DNA of 12,254 nt from Euperipatoides rowelli (Eukaryota; Onychophora; Udeonychophora; Euonychophora; Peripatopsidae). The translations under genes were made by a program, and so were the position numbers. The notes beneath the pieces were generated by a model. The model saw nothing but the letters and a program-made list of their open reading frames with translations, made no database searches and had not been told where the DNA came from. The DNA is taken from assembly GCA_003024985.2 (NCBI GenBank), contig PXIH01S0043449.1; one strand, written 5' to 3'. Positions 1 through 7,670 of this stretch are shown here, in pieces; positions within the stretch are counted from its first letter, which is position 1, and each line of letters opens with the position of its first letter.

Positions 1-340
1 CTTTTCAAAACATACTGCATCTCTACTCTTGTTTGTCATTATTACAAAAAGAAGTTTAATTACAGTATATAATAAAAAAAATACTGCTCGATCTCTCTCC
101 TTCGAATTTTAAACAAACTTACAAACTTGCATAGCTTTAAAAAATACTAGTATTTAAAGTAATGATTTTTTTTTCTAAATGATAATGAAATCCAGATGTT
201 ATTGTCTATCCTTTTCAAGAATTAGAGANGCTGTGTCATATTTGATATCCCAATTCGATTCAATTTAATAAATTAAATTATATTTCTAAAAAAAAAATAC
301 GATAATAGTAATTGTTATTGCTGACACTGTGGGGTTTTCA
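1..340. other. AT-rich DNA, no gene seen
   Basis: No open frame of note, no splice-flanked coding segment and no clear repeat boundary is visible. The stretch holds several A and T runs. Position 229 is an N, an unresolved base in the assembly or read consensus. Confidence 0.6.
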
Positions 341-395
341 CAAGCGCGAGGCCTGGGGCGGTGGCCCCAATTACCCTCCCCTAAGACCAGCTCTG
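341..395 (-). repeat. GC-rich transposon terminus remnant
   Basis: Read on the minus strand from 395, the sequence starts CAGAGCTGGTCTTAGGGG and continues to a GC-rich hairpin. The hairpin is TGGGGC at 354-359, loop GGTG, and GCCCCA at 364-369. This GC-rich island stands out sharply from the AT-rich flanks. A CAGRGC...CTTAGGGG start resembles the ends of widespread hAT-like non-autonomous elements; that link is from general knowledge and was not checked by search. The opposite terminus was not found, so this is probably a truncated copy. Confidence 0.35.
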
Positions 396-660
396 CTCAA
401 AGTACACTGTTTACTTTTAAATAAAATATTAGCATTTTGAAAAACAAAAATAATACCAGTTTTAAATTTAAAATTTCATCAGTTCATAAACTTCACATAA
501 ATTAGAAGTAAACTATATTATGAAAGTAAAATCAATAATAAAAAAATAATCCATCAATAAACTAAATAACAAATAAATGCAAATTATTTATTCAAATTAT
601 TTAATTATATAATATGTTTAAAAAATACTTAACATTAATAAACTAAGAAATAAAAGAAAA
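396..660. other. AT-rich DNA, no feature seen
   Basis: Very AT-rich sequence with many short A/T runs. No supported gene, RNA or element boundary was seen. Confidence 0.6.
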
Positions 661-677
661 ACTGAAAAAAAAAATAC

Positions 678-705
678 TGGTGGGCAGCTAACGGAGTCTA
701 ACCCT
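678..705 (+). repeat. Solo terminus of the 5353-5605 repeat family
   Basis: The segment TGGTGGGCAGCTAACGGA and what follows aligns with the right terminus of the element ending at 5605 (TGGTGGGCAGATAATGGA). About 19 of 26 positions are the same, and both are followed by ATTTTTG. No matching left end is visible upstream, so only one end or a truncated copy remains. Confidence 0.35.
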
Positions 706-739
706 ATTTTTGACTGTATTTCTTATAATAAGGAAGTTG

Positions 740-781
740 GGTCACGACGACTCAAAAAGATTAAGAAACCCTGGTCTAGAC
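740..781 (-). mobile_element. hAT-type terminus with candidate TSD
   Basis: Read on the minus strand from 773, the end is CAGGGTTTCTTAATCTTTTT. This follows the same pattern (CAGGG-TTC--AA-CTT) as the full hAT element at 3904-4337. It is followed outward by GTCTAGAC (774-781), which has the 8-bp NTCTAGAN form often duplicated by hAT transposases. The other end was not found upstream in the window, so this is a single preserved terminus of a truncated or very diverged element. Confidence 0.45.
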
Positions 782-1975
782 AATAAAAGATTAGTATTCA
801 AATATAGTGTAACTTGGTAGCCTAGTTGATTTTTAAAATTGCTAATGTCTCCAACTAAAGATTCAATTGTTTAAAATTTTATTATTTACTGGAGAAACTT
901 TAAAGAAGAAAATATTGATTTTTATATCCCTAAGTCAGATCATTTTATGAGTGAATAGTCCCCCTTCCCCCCATACACACCCATCTGCCTCACATCTAAG
1001 TGAAAAGCATTAATATGGCATTTCAAATATAATCTTTTTTCTTACCCTTGCAAATAATTTATTTCATTAAAAAAAAAGTTTAAAAACGAAACTACACTTC
1101 CCGTCAAGTTTGCCAATCTATAATATGTCAAGGGACATTAATTTATTTTTTTCTCCACAGCACCATCCAGTTGATGTCAACCGATTTAAAAAAGTGAAAT
1201 TTGCCACATTAAAACAAAAAAAATACTTCATTTATGTCACGTATTATATAATAATAATGAGGATCAATCACTTTTTATTAGGTTGCATTCATTGTTTTGA
1301 ATGAGCTCAAAATTAATAGACGAAAATCTCAAAAGAAATGACGTGACATAGCAGTTAAAGAAAATAACCATCTAAACTCCTCAGCGTCAGTTAACACAAT
1401 TCATTGGTTGTTCCAAATACCTTAATATAATTAATATTGGACAGATGTTAAAATTCTATACGACACACTACATAAGTTTCAATACATCCTGTTAATATCT
1501 TATTTTAATATTATTATTATTTATACGACTTTCTTCTAATTATTTAAAAATTGTAAATTTAAAATAAAAAAAGATAAAAATGATGCTCTGAAAAAGTTTC
1601 TTCATCCAATATTTAAATCATTTATGCTAAATTTGATGATCTTGAAATCAATGTCATTTTAATTATCAGATTACAAAAGGTTAAGCTATTTCTTAAAACT
1701 TAAGAAACATACTTTTATTAAAAATACATAAAGAAAGAAATACTGCTTGTATTTTGAGCAAGTGATAACATCGTCCACATATTTTTTTTAAGGATCACAA
1801 TGTAATTTTTTCTTCAATTAAAATTAATGATATTTTATATTACGAAAATTCCTATAATAGCCTACTTACCATACGTGACGTCATCAAAAAATTCTAAAAT
1901 AACTTAATTTGGAAATCTCAAAATCTATATTCAAATGTATTTATATATATATTATCTTTACAATCCTAAACTATT
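782..1975. other. Long AT-rich stretch, no gene or clear repeat
   Basis: About 1.2 kb with no convincing coding potential. The 64-codon frame starting at 1110 is rich in I, N, F, K and Y, as expected from AT-rich noise. Small items inside are a perfect CRE/ATF palindrome TGACGTCA at 1876-1883, a short (TTA)n-like stretch near 1508-1520, and two TAGCCTA heptamers (about 819 and 1857). None is enough to call a functional element. Confidence 0.55.
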
Positions 1976-1977
1976 GA

Positions 1978-2050
1978 ACTGACCTGAACCAAATTTGGCA
2001 AAGTTATTCTCTAGGACCCAAAGGAAAACATAGGTTACCATAGGGCCTAA
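1978..2050 (+). repeat. Possible dispersed repeat fragment
   Basis: The phrase CTGAACCAAATTTGGCAAAG resembles CTGAACCAATTTTGCTGAAA in the repeat at about 5789 and, more loosely, GTGAAATTTGGCATG at about 3190. Three loosely matching phrases in 4 kb suggest decayed copies of one repeat. No boundaries are visible and the similarity is short. Confidence 0.25.
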
Positions 2051-2126
2051 ACATTAAAAAATAAATTAATTAAAGCGTCTTATCCAAGATTCCTTTCCCC
2101 TCCCTTTTTTTAAATTACTCACTCAT

Positions 2127-2170
2127 TTTTAATAAATTTAAATTATTTACTTAATTTTAATAAATTTAAA
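2127..2170 (+). repeat. 16-bp perfect direct repeat, period 28
   Basis: TTTTAATAAATTTAAA occurs at 2127-2142 and again at 2155-2170. It is pure A/T, so it could be a small local duplication or low-complexity chance. Confidence 0.5.
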
Positions 2171-2217
2171 GTAACAACCAATCCACATAATACCTATCAG
2201 TAGGCCTAATTTGTTAT

Positions 2218-2446
2218 TCCTTCTAATAACTTCTGATAACTAATTTTTCAAAAACTTCATATAACTTAACTACTATTTCAGTACCTTCAGAAACTTAGTT
2301 ATTTTTCCAGCAATCTGATTACTTTTTAATGCAAATAACATTATTTTTTTCTAGTAGTTTCATACTACATTTTTCAGTAACATCAGATAAATTAGTTGTT
2401 TTAGATAGGCTACATAGCTGAGTTACTTTACAATGTAAGTAACATA
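2218..2446. repeat. Degenerate TAAC/GTTA-rich repeat tract
   Basis: Many diverged copies of short words such as TAACTTC, GATAACTAA, CAGTAAC and AGTTAC recur at irregular spacing. For example, TAACTTCTGATAACTAATTT near 2227 resembles TAACATCAGATAAATTAGTT near 2377. Near the end, GTTACTTTACAATGTAAGTAAC is almost palindromic (written here as GTTAC, TTTACAATGTAA, GTAAC). This looks like an old minisatellite or the repetitive end of a transposon. The unit length cannot be fixed by eye. Confidence 0.4.
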
Positions 2447-2453
2447 GCAGTAA

Positions 2454-2758
2454 GCAGCTTAGAGAAGCGGTTAACGAGCCAAACCTGTTATTCACTTTTA
2501 CCGCGTTTTTAACATGTGCGCATATATTTTTGTCATTACGGTAGATTTTTCGGAAGTTAGATCAAAATTATCAAAATCGATCAAAAATTGATTATTTCAC
2601 CCCTTCATCATCATAGGGTTGGGGAAAAGTGGGTTTAATACGTAGTTGGAGTTAGGGTTGTGGTAAGGTTAGGACTGTAAACAACAAAAAAAAAAGGCTA
2701 CTACGAAACAGAAAAGAGGATTAACAGATCCAAGTTTTTAACCGCTCGTGCAGCTTAG
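2454..2758 (+). mobile_element. 287-bp non-autonomous DNA transposon with 9-bp TSD
   Basis: GCAGCTTAG occurs at 2454-2462 and 2750-2758, flanking 2463-2749. The element begins AGAAGCGGTTAACG and its other end, read inward on the minus strand, begins ACGAGCGGTTAAAA. The termini agree at 10 of 12 bases. A 9-bp duplication fits MULE-like transposons (8-11 bp) and also Merlin (8-9 bp); which one is an inference. The interior has no coding capacity. The core at 2589-2675, with TAGTTGGAGTTAGGGTT, is shared with the elements at 5353-5605 and 11744-11943 and with the array at 9601-10020. The part at 2499-2541 is shared with the hAT element interior at 4219-4261. Confidence 0.65.
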
Positions 2759-2974
2759 TACTTTTTAGGAGGAAATATTATTATTTAGACAACACTATGA
2801 TATTAGTGGAAGAAAATTAAGGGGCCAAAACTAATTATTATAATAAAAAACAAAATTTCTCTGTCATTTCGAACTCTTTAAATTGAATTTTCACCCCAAT
2901 AGTTTGTCCAATTGACTTGCGTTTTTTTTTGTGTTAGGTTTGTGGGTAGGTTCCATCGTGTAGACAATGAAAAT

Positions 2975-3145
2975 AGACTTGGCCATTTTTTGGGGGATGT
3001 GCTAGGGGACCCCCAAAAAATAATTTTTTTTAAAAAAAAATGCTCTAAGTTAAAATTTGTGTTACCCTAGAGGTCTAGAATATGTATATAAAAGGTCAAG
3101 GTCCTAAGTGGTCACATGGGGGTGCTAGGAATACCCCAAATGAAT
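2975..3145 (+). repeat. Two related hairpin units about 125 bp apart
   Basis: A perfect inverted repeat pairs ATTTTTTGGGGG (2985-2996) with CCCCCAAAAAAT (3010-3021) across a 13-nt loop containing GTGCTAGGGGA. A diverged second unit at about 3103-3144 keeps the order TGG-CA, GGGGG, TGCTAGG, CCCCAAA, also with GGGGT/ACCCC pairing. Both units read TGCTAGG between the G block and the C block, so they look like duplicates of one hairpin-bearing repeat. Confidence 0.45.
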
Positions 3146-3179
3146 TCCATCATTTTTGACAGGCTTTACTTCCCAACAT

Positions 3180-3266
3180 TACACAAACGTGAAATTTGGC
3201 ATGTAGGTTGGCAGAAGCCAACTTTGCACCCCCCCTTCCCCAACAAAAATACCTAGATCCACCACT
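3180..3266 (-). repeat. Transposon-like terminus (AGTGGTGGATCTAGG)
   Basis: Read on the minus strand from 3266, the sequence begins AGTGGTGGATCTAGG and soon runs into GGGGAAGGGGGGG. An AGTGGCGGATC-type start followed by a G-rich block is a common form of non-autonomous element end in animal genomes (general knowledge). It parallels the ends at 3652 and 11325. No matching opposite end was found, so type and length are unknown. The 63-codon frame over 3196-3387 crosses this end and is not treated as a gene. Confidence 0.35.
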
Positions 3267-3643
3267 ATTTATATCCCATAATACTTCATTTCTTAATATC
3301 AACCAATGGAATGTCCAGTATATTCTCTTCTTTAGTCATTCCCTTTTCACCATCAGCGCACAAATTGAAACTGTTTTGAATTTTTGAGTAACTGACTGAA
3401 AATAAAATTGAAAAAATGTCTACTCAAAATTTTTTTTGACATATTCAATCATTGAGAATTTCAGAGTTCCTCCTGAGAGTCACTCTCAAATGTGGGCCCA
3501 CGACAATACCCTTATGAACTTTTCTCGCACCAAATTTGTCTCAAGTTAACACATAGCAAAAGACACAATGGTTTTCCTATAACATACGACTGTTGGAACT
3601 AATGCTATTTTAGTGACGGCATCTTGTAGCCTCAACATTTTCG
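3267..3643. other. No gene or clear element
   Basis: Mixed sequence that is less AT-rich than its surroundings in the middle. It contains two small palindromes, GAGAGTCACTCTC (3475-3487) and GTGGGCCCAC (3492-3501). A 31-codon stop-to-stop frame on the minus strand around 3440-3545 is not distinguishable from chance. Confidence 0.5.
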
Positions 3644-3847
3644 GTTATGAACAGTGGCGTATACAGAGAATTATTTTTGAGGGAAGGGGGAGGGGGTGTT
3701 GAAAATCCTTTTTTTTTTCTTTTCTGCCTGTCGGAACACTTTGTTAGGTTACAAGCTACTTTTTGATAAGATTTTTTTGGGCTGTTGGAATAGATTTTTA
3801 AATTTTGAGGGGTGTCCAGACCCCCTGAATACATCCTTGGTTATAAA
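3644..3847 (+). mobile_element. 188-bp hAT-like element with 8-bp TSD
   Basis: The element at 3652-3839 begins CAGTGGCGTATACAG. On the minus strand its other end begins CAAGGATGTATTCAGGGGG, so the shared terminal pattern is CA---G-GTAT-CAG, which is decayed. It is flanked by GTTATGAA (3644-3651) and GTTATAAA (3840-3847), seven of eight bases the same, as expected for an aged 8-bp hAT duplication. The interior has an A/G-rich then T-rich composition and no coding capacity. The 74-codon minus-strand frame here is only a reading of repeat DNA. Confidence 0.55.
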
Positions 3848-3895
3848 TCTCACTTAAATCTTCCTTTAGAAGTCTCAAAACATTGCACACTCATT

Positions 3896-4345
3896 ATCTT
3901 GAACAGGGGTTCACAACCTTGTGCACGTGTGCACCATGGCACTTGTCAACCAATTTGTGTGTGCTCACCACTGTTTGAACATGAAATGAAAGCTAGTCCA
4001 CGTTAACTTGGTAGCGCCTCTATCTCATTGGTTTAGATTGTGAGTGGTTAGGCAAACAATTTTAGGCAGGGTTTTTCTTGTAAATTCACCCCTTTAATTC
4101 CACTTTTTGTGTCAAGTTAATGTTGACGAACTTGAGTGCAGTGCATGCAGATGGCTGAATTGAGTAGTGGTGGGATAATTAGACAATTGTCTAAATACAG
4201 GCAATACAATCCAGATTCTACCGTATTTTTGACATCTGCACATATATTTTCGGCATTACGGAAAATATAGACGGTGCCCACCGCCATACCGGTATTTTAG
4301 AATGTGCTCTAGGGTACAAAAATGTTGAGAACCCCTGATCTAGAA
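3896..4345 (+). mobile_element. 434-bp non-autonomous hAT transposon
   Basis: The element at 3904-4337 begins CAGGGGTTCACAACCTTGTG, and its other end, read inward on the minus strand, begins CAGGGGTTCTCAACATTTTT. About 16 of the first 20 bases match and the first nine are identical. The flanks ATCTTGAA (3896-3903) and ATCTAGAA (4338-4345) match at seven of eight bases. The second has the NTCTAGAN shape typical of hAT targets. No transposase remains, so movement would have needed an enzyme from elsewhere. The interior has a near-palindrome GTGCACGTGTGCAC (3921-3934) and a perfect 16-bp palindrome TTAGACAATTGTCTAA (4179-4194). It also has a 43-bp block shared with the element at 2463-2749. Confidence 0.8.
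4219..4261 (+). repeat. 43-bp block shared with 2499-2541
   Basis: This block aligns without gaps to 2499-2541, with 36 of 43 bases the same. It includes CATATATTTT and ends CATTACGG in both places. It lies inside the hAT element here and inside the 9-bp-TSD element there. Either a third repeat inserted in both or the two families recombined. Confidence 0.55.
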
Positions 4346-4808
4346 GAATAGGAAGCAAATGTGAATGCTGCAAATCAATTTATAAAGATTAGAAGGATTA
4401 GAAGGCAACATATATTTATCATAATTAAAAATTATTGATTAGATCAATGGAACTGAGATGAACACACGATCATGAACACCACTATAATGCTTTAATCAGT
4501 TGTAAATATAATTTTTAAGAAATGTATTGTATACATAAAAGAATTTGTAAATTTTGAGTTTATGGCAATGTTTTTTTTTTTTAAATATGTTTCACCCTGA
4601 AGGGTTAAACTATAATTTATTTACAATATTTACATTTTTCTTTTTACACATCTTTTAGCTGGATACAACAATGATGATTTTTGCCATTAGTCTTTTTCCT
4701 TGCTTTCATGTTGGGGGGGAGGAGTTCAGTATTGCCTTGTTTTGACAGCCATAAATCCAATTTTTCATCAATTATAACACTTATGGAATCTCTGTAATGA
4801 GAAAAAAA
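4346..4808. other. No gene seen
   Basis: AT-rich sequence with a T run near 4571. It has a small inverted repeat, GTTTCACCCTGAAGGGTTAAAC split as ACCCT-GA-AGGGT, at about 4589-4610. A short G run lies near 4712. No coding or RNA gene is supported. Confidence 0.5.
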
Positions 4809-4943
4809 TCCCGGTGCTTACCAATGGTGAAAGAAAATTTGCCATTTTCCACCACCGGGGCTGCCCAAGATCGAAACCTACGATCCTTTAATATGCACAT
4901 ACTCTGGTGGCAATAATGCTAACAACTTGGATCACTGGAGTAG
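4809..4943 (-). repeat. tRNA-derived SINE-like element (head and hairpin)
   Basis: On the minus strand there is an A-box-like TTAGCATTATTGCC (complement of 4909-4922). A B-box-like GGTTTCGATCT (complement of 4868-4878) begins about 43-44 nt further on, the spacing found between A and B boxes of tRNA genes. The B box carries one extra T against GGTTCGANTC. Just downstream, CCCGGTG (4810-4816) pairs with CACCGGG (4853-4859), with a nested AATGG/CCATT stem. These features suggest a pol III SINE head followed by a structured body. No poly-A tail or target duplication was identified, so the limits are approximate. Confidence 0.45.
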
Positions 4944-5346
4944 TACTTTATGGTAAATTCTTAATGAGATATTTAGATAAGAATATTATGTCCTTTGTAT
5001 ATGTAATATAGGAAATTAAACACTGATTCACTGGTGGAATCGATTCCCTGGTCAGATTATTGAGACTATTGTTCAAAAATTAATTTTTAGAAAATTGTTC
5101 TGAGTTCCAAGATATCAGATAATTTTATTTTTATTGTTTTTGCATTTTGATTTTCTTGAGAAAAGTTCAAGACTATCTTTCTAAATTTAAATAAATTAAT
5201 AAATAATTCGTAGGAAGCATAATAACCTTCTTGCAATATCCCAAACTAATCTAATTTGGCCTTTTAAAATGTTCTGTTATAAATTTTGAAATTGTCTAAT
5301 TGAACTTTTAAAAAGTAGTAGTTTATCTAATTCAAAATAGTAAATT
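4944..5346. other. AT-rich DNA, no gene seen
   Basis: No coding frame, element end or RNA gene could be recognised in this stretch. Confidence 0.55.
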
Positions 5347-5611
5347 ATTTTTGGGTCAGATTCCGTTATCTGCCCCACATAATTAACGTTAGGAGCCGTG
5401 CGACAACTAAAACGTAGTAGGTTGTGGAATTAGTATTTTTTTCACGTCGATTTTAGTATATTTTCTTTTCAATCCTAACCTTACCATAACCCTGAACCCT
5501 AGGATAATCTAGAGGTGAAATAATCTTTTGATGAGCGCTAATCTAGAGATAATTTCAACTTACTACCGTCAGCCATATTGGTGGGCAGATAATGGAATAA
5601 GGCCCATTTTT
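5347..5611 (-). mobile_element. 253-bp TIR element with telomere-like core
   Basis: The element at 5353-5605 has inverted ends. The left starts GGGTCAGATTCCGTTATCTG and the right, read inward on the minus strand, starts GGGCCTTATTCCATTATCTG. About 20 of 24 terminal bases match when the flanking T is included. ATTTTT lies on both sides (5347-5352 and 5606-5611); it may be a 6-bp target duplication, but it is low-complexity. On the minus strand the body holds GGGTTATGGTAAGGTTAGG, and ACGGTAG near one end and CTACTACG near the other occur in the same order in the plus-strand element at 2463-2749, so the two are related copies in opposite orientation. No coding capacity. Confidence 0.6.
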
Positions 5612-5744
5612 GTCTATCATTAAATTAGAGAAATTTTAAACCCCATAAATTACAATAATATTATATCATTGTACATACACTGTATGTGGTAAAAATGCCT
5701 ATTTTTACATGGTTTTTTTTTTACATGATTTTATTTAAGTTGAT

Positions 5745-5935
5745 TTGTCTGTCCTGGTCAAATCTTGCAATCATTTTTAACCCACTTCTACTGAACCAAT
5801 TTTGCTGAAATTTTGCAGACATGCTAGTTTCTGATGACAATACAATTTCATATAATTACTTTCAATTTTAACCACCAGGGGGCCCTGCAATCCACAGTTC
5901 TCATTTTCACCACCAGGGGGTGGGAATAAAACGAT
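5745..5935 (+). repeat. Unclassified dispersed repeat fragment
   Basis: The order GTCTGTCCTGGTCAAATC, CTGAACCAATTTTGCTGAAA, TTTTGCAGACATG and two CCACCAGGGGG motifs gives a composition unlike the AT-rich flanks. The first phrases recur in weaker form near 1985 and 3190. No terminal repeats or target duplications were found. The 60-codon minus-strand frame here is treated as non-coding. Confidence 0.35.
5872..5924 (+). promoter_or_regulatory. Pair of CTCF-like motifs
   Basis: CCACCAGGGGGCCC at 5872-5885 and CCACCAGGGGGTGGG at 5910-5924 lie in the same orientation, 38 bp apart start to start. The first matches the core of the animal CTCF consensus (CCACYAGRGGGCRC-like) except near its end. The second loses the GC step after the G run. 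They may simply be an internal duplication of the host repeat. Binding is an inference only. Confidence 0.2.
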
Positions 5936-6520
5936 GTGTGTTAAAATTTCTTTACACATTTCTTGTTAACATTTATTAATATTTTTTAGCAGTAGGTTCA
6001 GTAATCCGTTCATGTTGTATGCAATAGTTGAGCTTACAGCTATAAAATTATCTGAATTACATAATTAATATTTTTAAAAGCTTATAAAATTTTGCCATAT
6101 TTTTTTCCTTTACGGTATAATTTTTATGTTTGTTCGAACTCCTAATATTAAGCAGTTGCAATGTATGAATGGTTAATATTTACCTGGATAGTTATTTTTA
6201 TCTTTATTCCACTTTATAGGCTATGATAGTGATTTTTTTTTTCTAGTACAATCTAATTCTGTGGATAATAAAGAATTCTTAATTTCCTTTATTAAAGAGA
6301 GTGTTGTAAACAAATAATCTGTTTACTAATACTATATTTTTATTAAATCGATCATTTGTCAATTTTTATTAGTCATTTAATCTCAGATTTATTGTGGGTT
6401 TGAGAGAAATACAAATTTAAGAAAATATTACTGTTTATTTAAATTACTATATTCTAATTATGCATAGTATTAATATTCGATAATTTATGTTTGGGATAAA
6501 TTGATTAGTTAATTCATAAA
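5936..6520. other. AT-rich DNA, no gene seen
   Basis: Low-GC sequence with scattered poly-T runs. No feature can be supported. Confidence 0.55.
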
Positions 6521-7052
6521 GAAAAAGCCAGAAGTTATTAGCAGCAGCACAGAAAATTATACTGTAACAAAAAAAAAATTATAAAGTAGAAAAATTGTCA
6601 TTATAAACGGAAATAGAACAGTGTACAATGGGGGGGGGGGACACTGAAATATTTTGCAATAGAGAACCAGAGGGCAAAGTTGATGAAAGAAAGAAGGACT
6701 AAATAGAATAAAAAATGAAAATGCTAAAAGTATAGAAATATGAAAAAAAAAAAAAAAAACCCAAGAATAGAATATTAAAATACAGAAAGAGTAAAGAAAA
6801 ATGGGCGACATAAAGAATAGAAATTGATGCAATTTTGAAAAAAAAAAAAAAATGTGCTTAATGTAAAAGCACGAAAATTGAAACTGAAATAAGAAATGGA
6901 TAAATAAAAAAACAAAAAAGAAAAGTTAATAGATCCATAAATATAATTACAAAAAAAGAAAAGAAAAAGAAACATGTAAAATAGTAAAAAGAAAGAAAAA
7001 ACATGTTAAATTGATGGAAACTGGGATGAAAGAGATGTGTGGGGGGGGGGAG
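6521..7052 (+). repeat. 530-bp purine-rich low-complexity tract
   Basis: The plus strand is strongly A/G-biased over about 530 bp, with long A runs near 6742-6759 and 6838-6852 and many AAAGAAA-type words. Two long G runs punctuate it: 6630-6640 near the start and 7041-7050 at the end. The first G run is flanked by CAGTGT (6619-6624) and ACACTG (6641-6646). The 91- and 66-codon minus-strand frames here are F/L/S-rich readings of this bias, not genes. Such tracts can arise from simple-repeat decay and can form unusual DNA structures. Confidence 0.7.
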
Positions 7053-7473
7053 GTATCTTTTAAAGTGCTTCTACTATTACTACTATTAGCAAGTGCCTAC
7101 ATAATAATGTACTATACTCTTAGTTATAATATAATATTCCCATTGTCATGTTAGAACAATTATTGTTGTTTAACATCATAGTGTATTTTAATATCAGTAT
7201 ATTCATAAGCATTATCATTAATATTATCTTTATCAATATATCATCTTGCTATCTTTTTATTTTTCTATTCTTCTAATTAAAGTACACCAAGGCCTCAATC
7301 TGAGTTAGAGTCAAATATGCAAGTCAAATTGAAACAACTCAAAACGAGTAATACATTTCCATAGAAATAGATTGAAATGTACGGATAGGCTACTGTATAA
7401 AAGAAACAAACTTTTCCTTTTCAGACATTTTTATAGCTGTAAAATACGATCTTAATAAACATTCTACTGTTTA

Positions 7474-7670
7474 TCTAATATAATAAAAGTCCAGTTTGGT
7501 CATGATGTCTGTTACACTGCTTACAGCGACATCTATGGACAAAAATATTTTCTCTCTATTTTCTGTCCATAGATGTCGCTGTATTCATCATTTTTGATGG
7601 GCTTTTAAATCGCTGTTATAGCAAGCTAAGAAGGAACAAATCCGTTATTTTTAACGGACTTTTAAACTAG
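7474..7670 (+). mobile_element. 197-bp non-autonomous Helitron
   Basis: The 5' end reads TCTAATATAATAAAAGTCC, with the TC start and TATAATAAAAG stretch seen at many Helitron ends. The 3' end has a hairpin, TCCGTTA-TTTT-TAACGGA (7641-7658), followed after 8 nt by CTAG (7667-7670). The base before the 5' TC is A and the base after CTAG is T, the A|T insertion site typical of Helitrons, with no target duplication. There is no Rep/helicase coding sequence, so it is non-autonomous. It sits inside the TIR element 7285-7911 and is therefore the younger insertion. Confidence 0.7.
7522..7583 (+). repeat. Perfect 19-bp inverted repeat inside the Helitron
   Basis: TACAGCGACATCTATGGAC at 7522-7540 is the exact reverse complement of 7565-7583, with a 24-nt A/T-rich loop. 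The pairing continues imperfectly into the loop. Perfect arms are striking given how decayed the surrounding host element is. They may be a structural part of the Helitron family or a fold-back RNA. Confidence 0.85.

Noticed and set aside
1876-1883. CRE palindrome TGACGTCA
   Set aside because: A perfect 8-mer, but isolated, with no nearby transcript or promoter evidence.
3440-3545. 31-codon stop-to-stop minus-strand frame that looks less AT-biased
   Set aside because: Too short, lacks splice signals, and has no recognisable similarity.
6557-6975. Overlapping 91- and 66-codon minus-strand open frames
   Set aside because: They are F/L/S-rich translations of a purine-rich low-complexity tract with no domain, and stop codons are depleted there by the base bias.
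7522-7583. CTCF-like reading of CCATAGATGTCGC in the hairpin arms
   Set aside because: It needs a one-base deletion and a mismatch at a key G of the consensus, so it is not a credible site.
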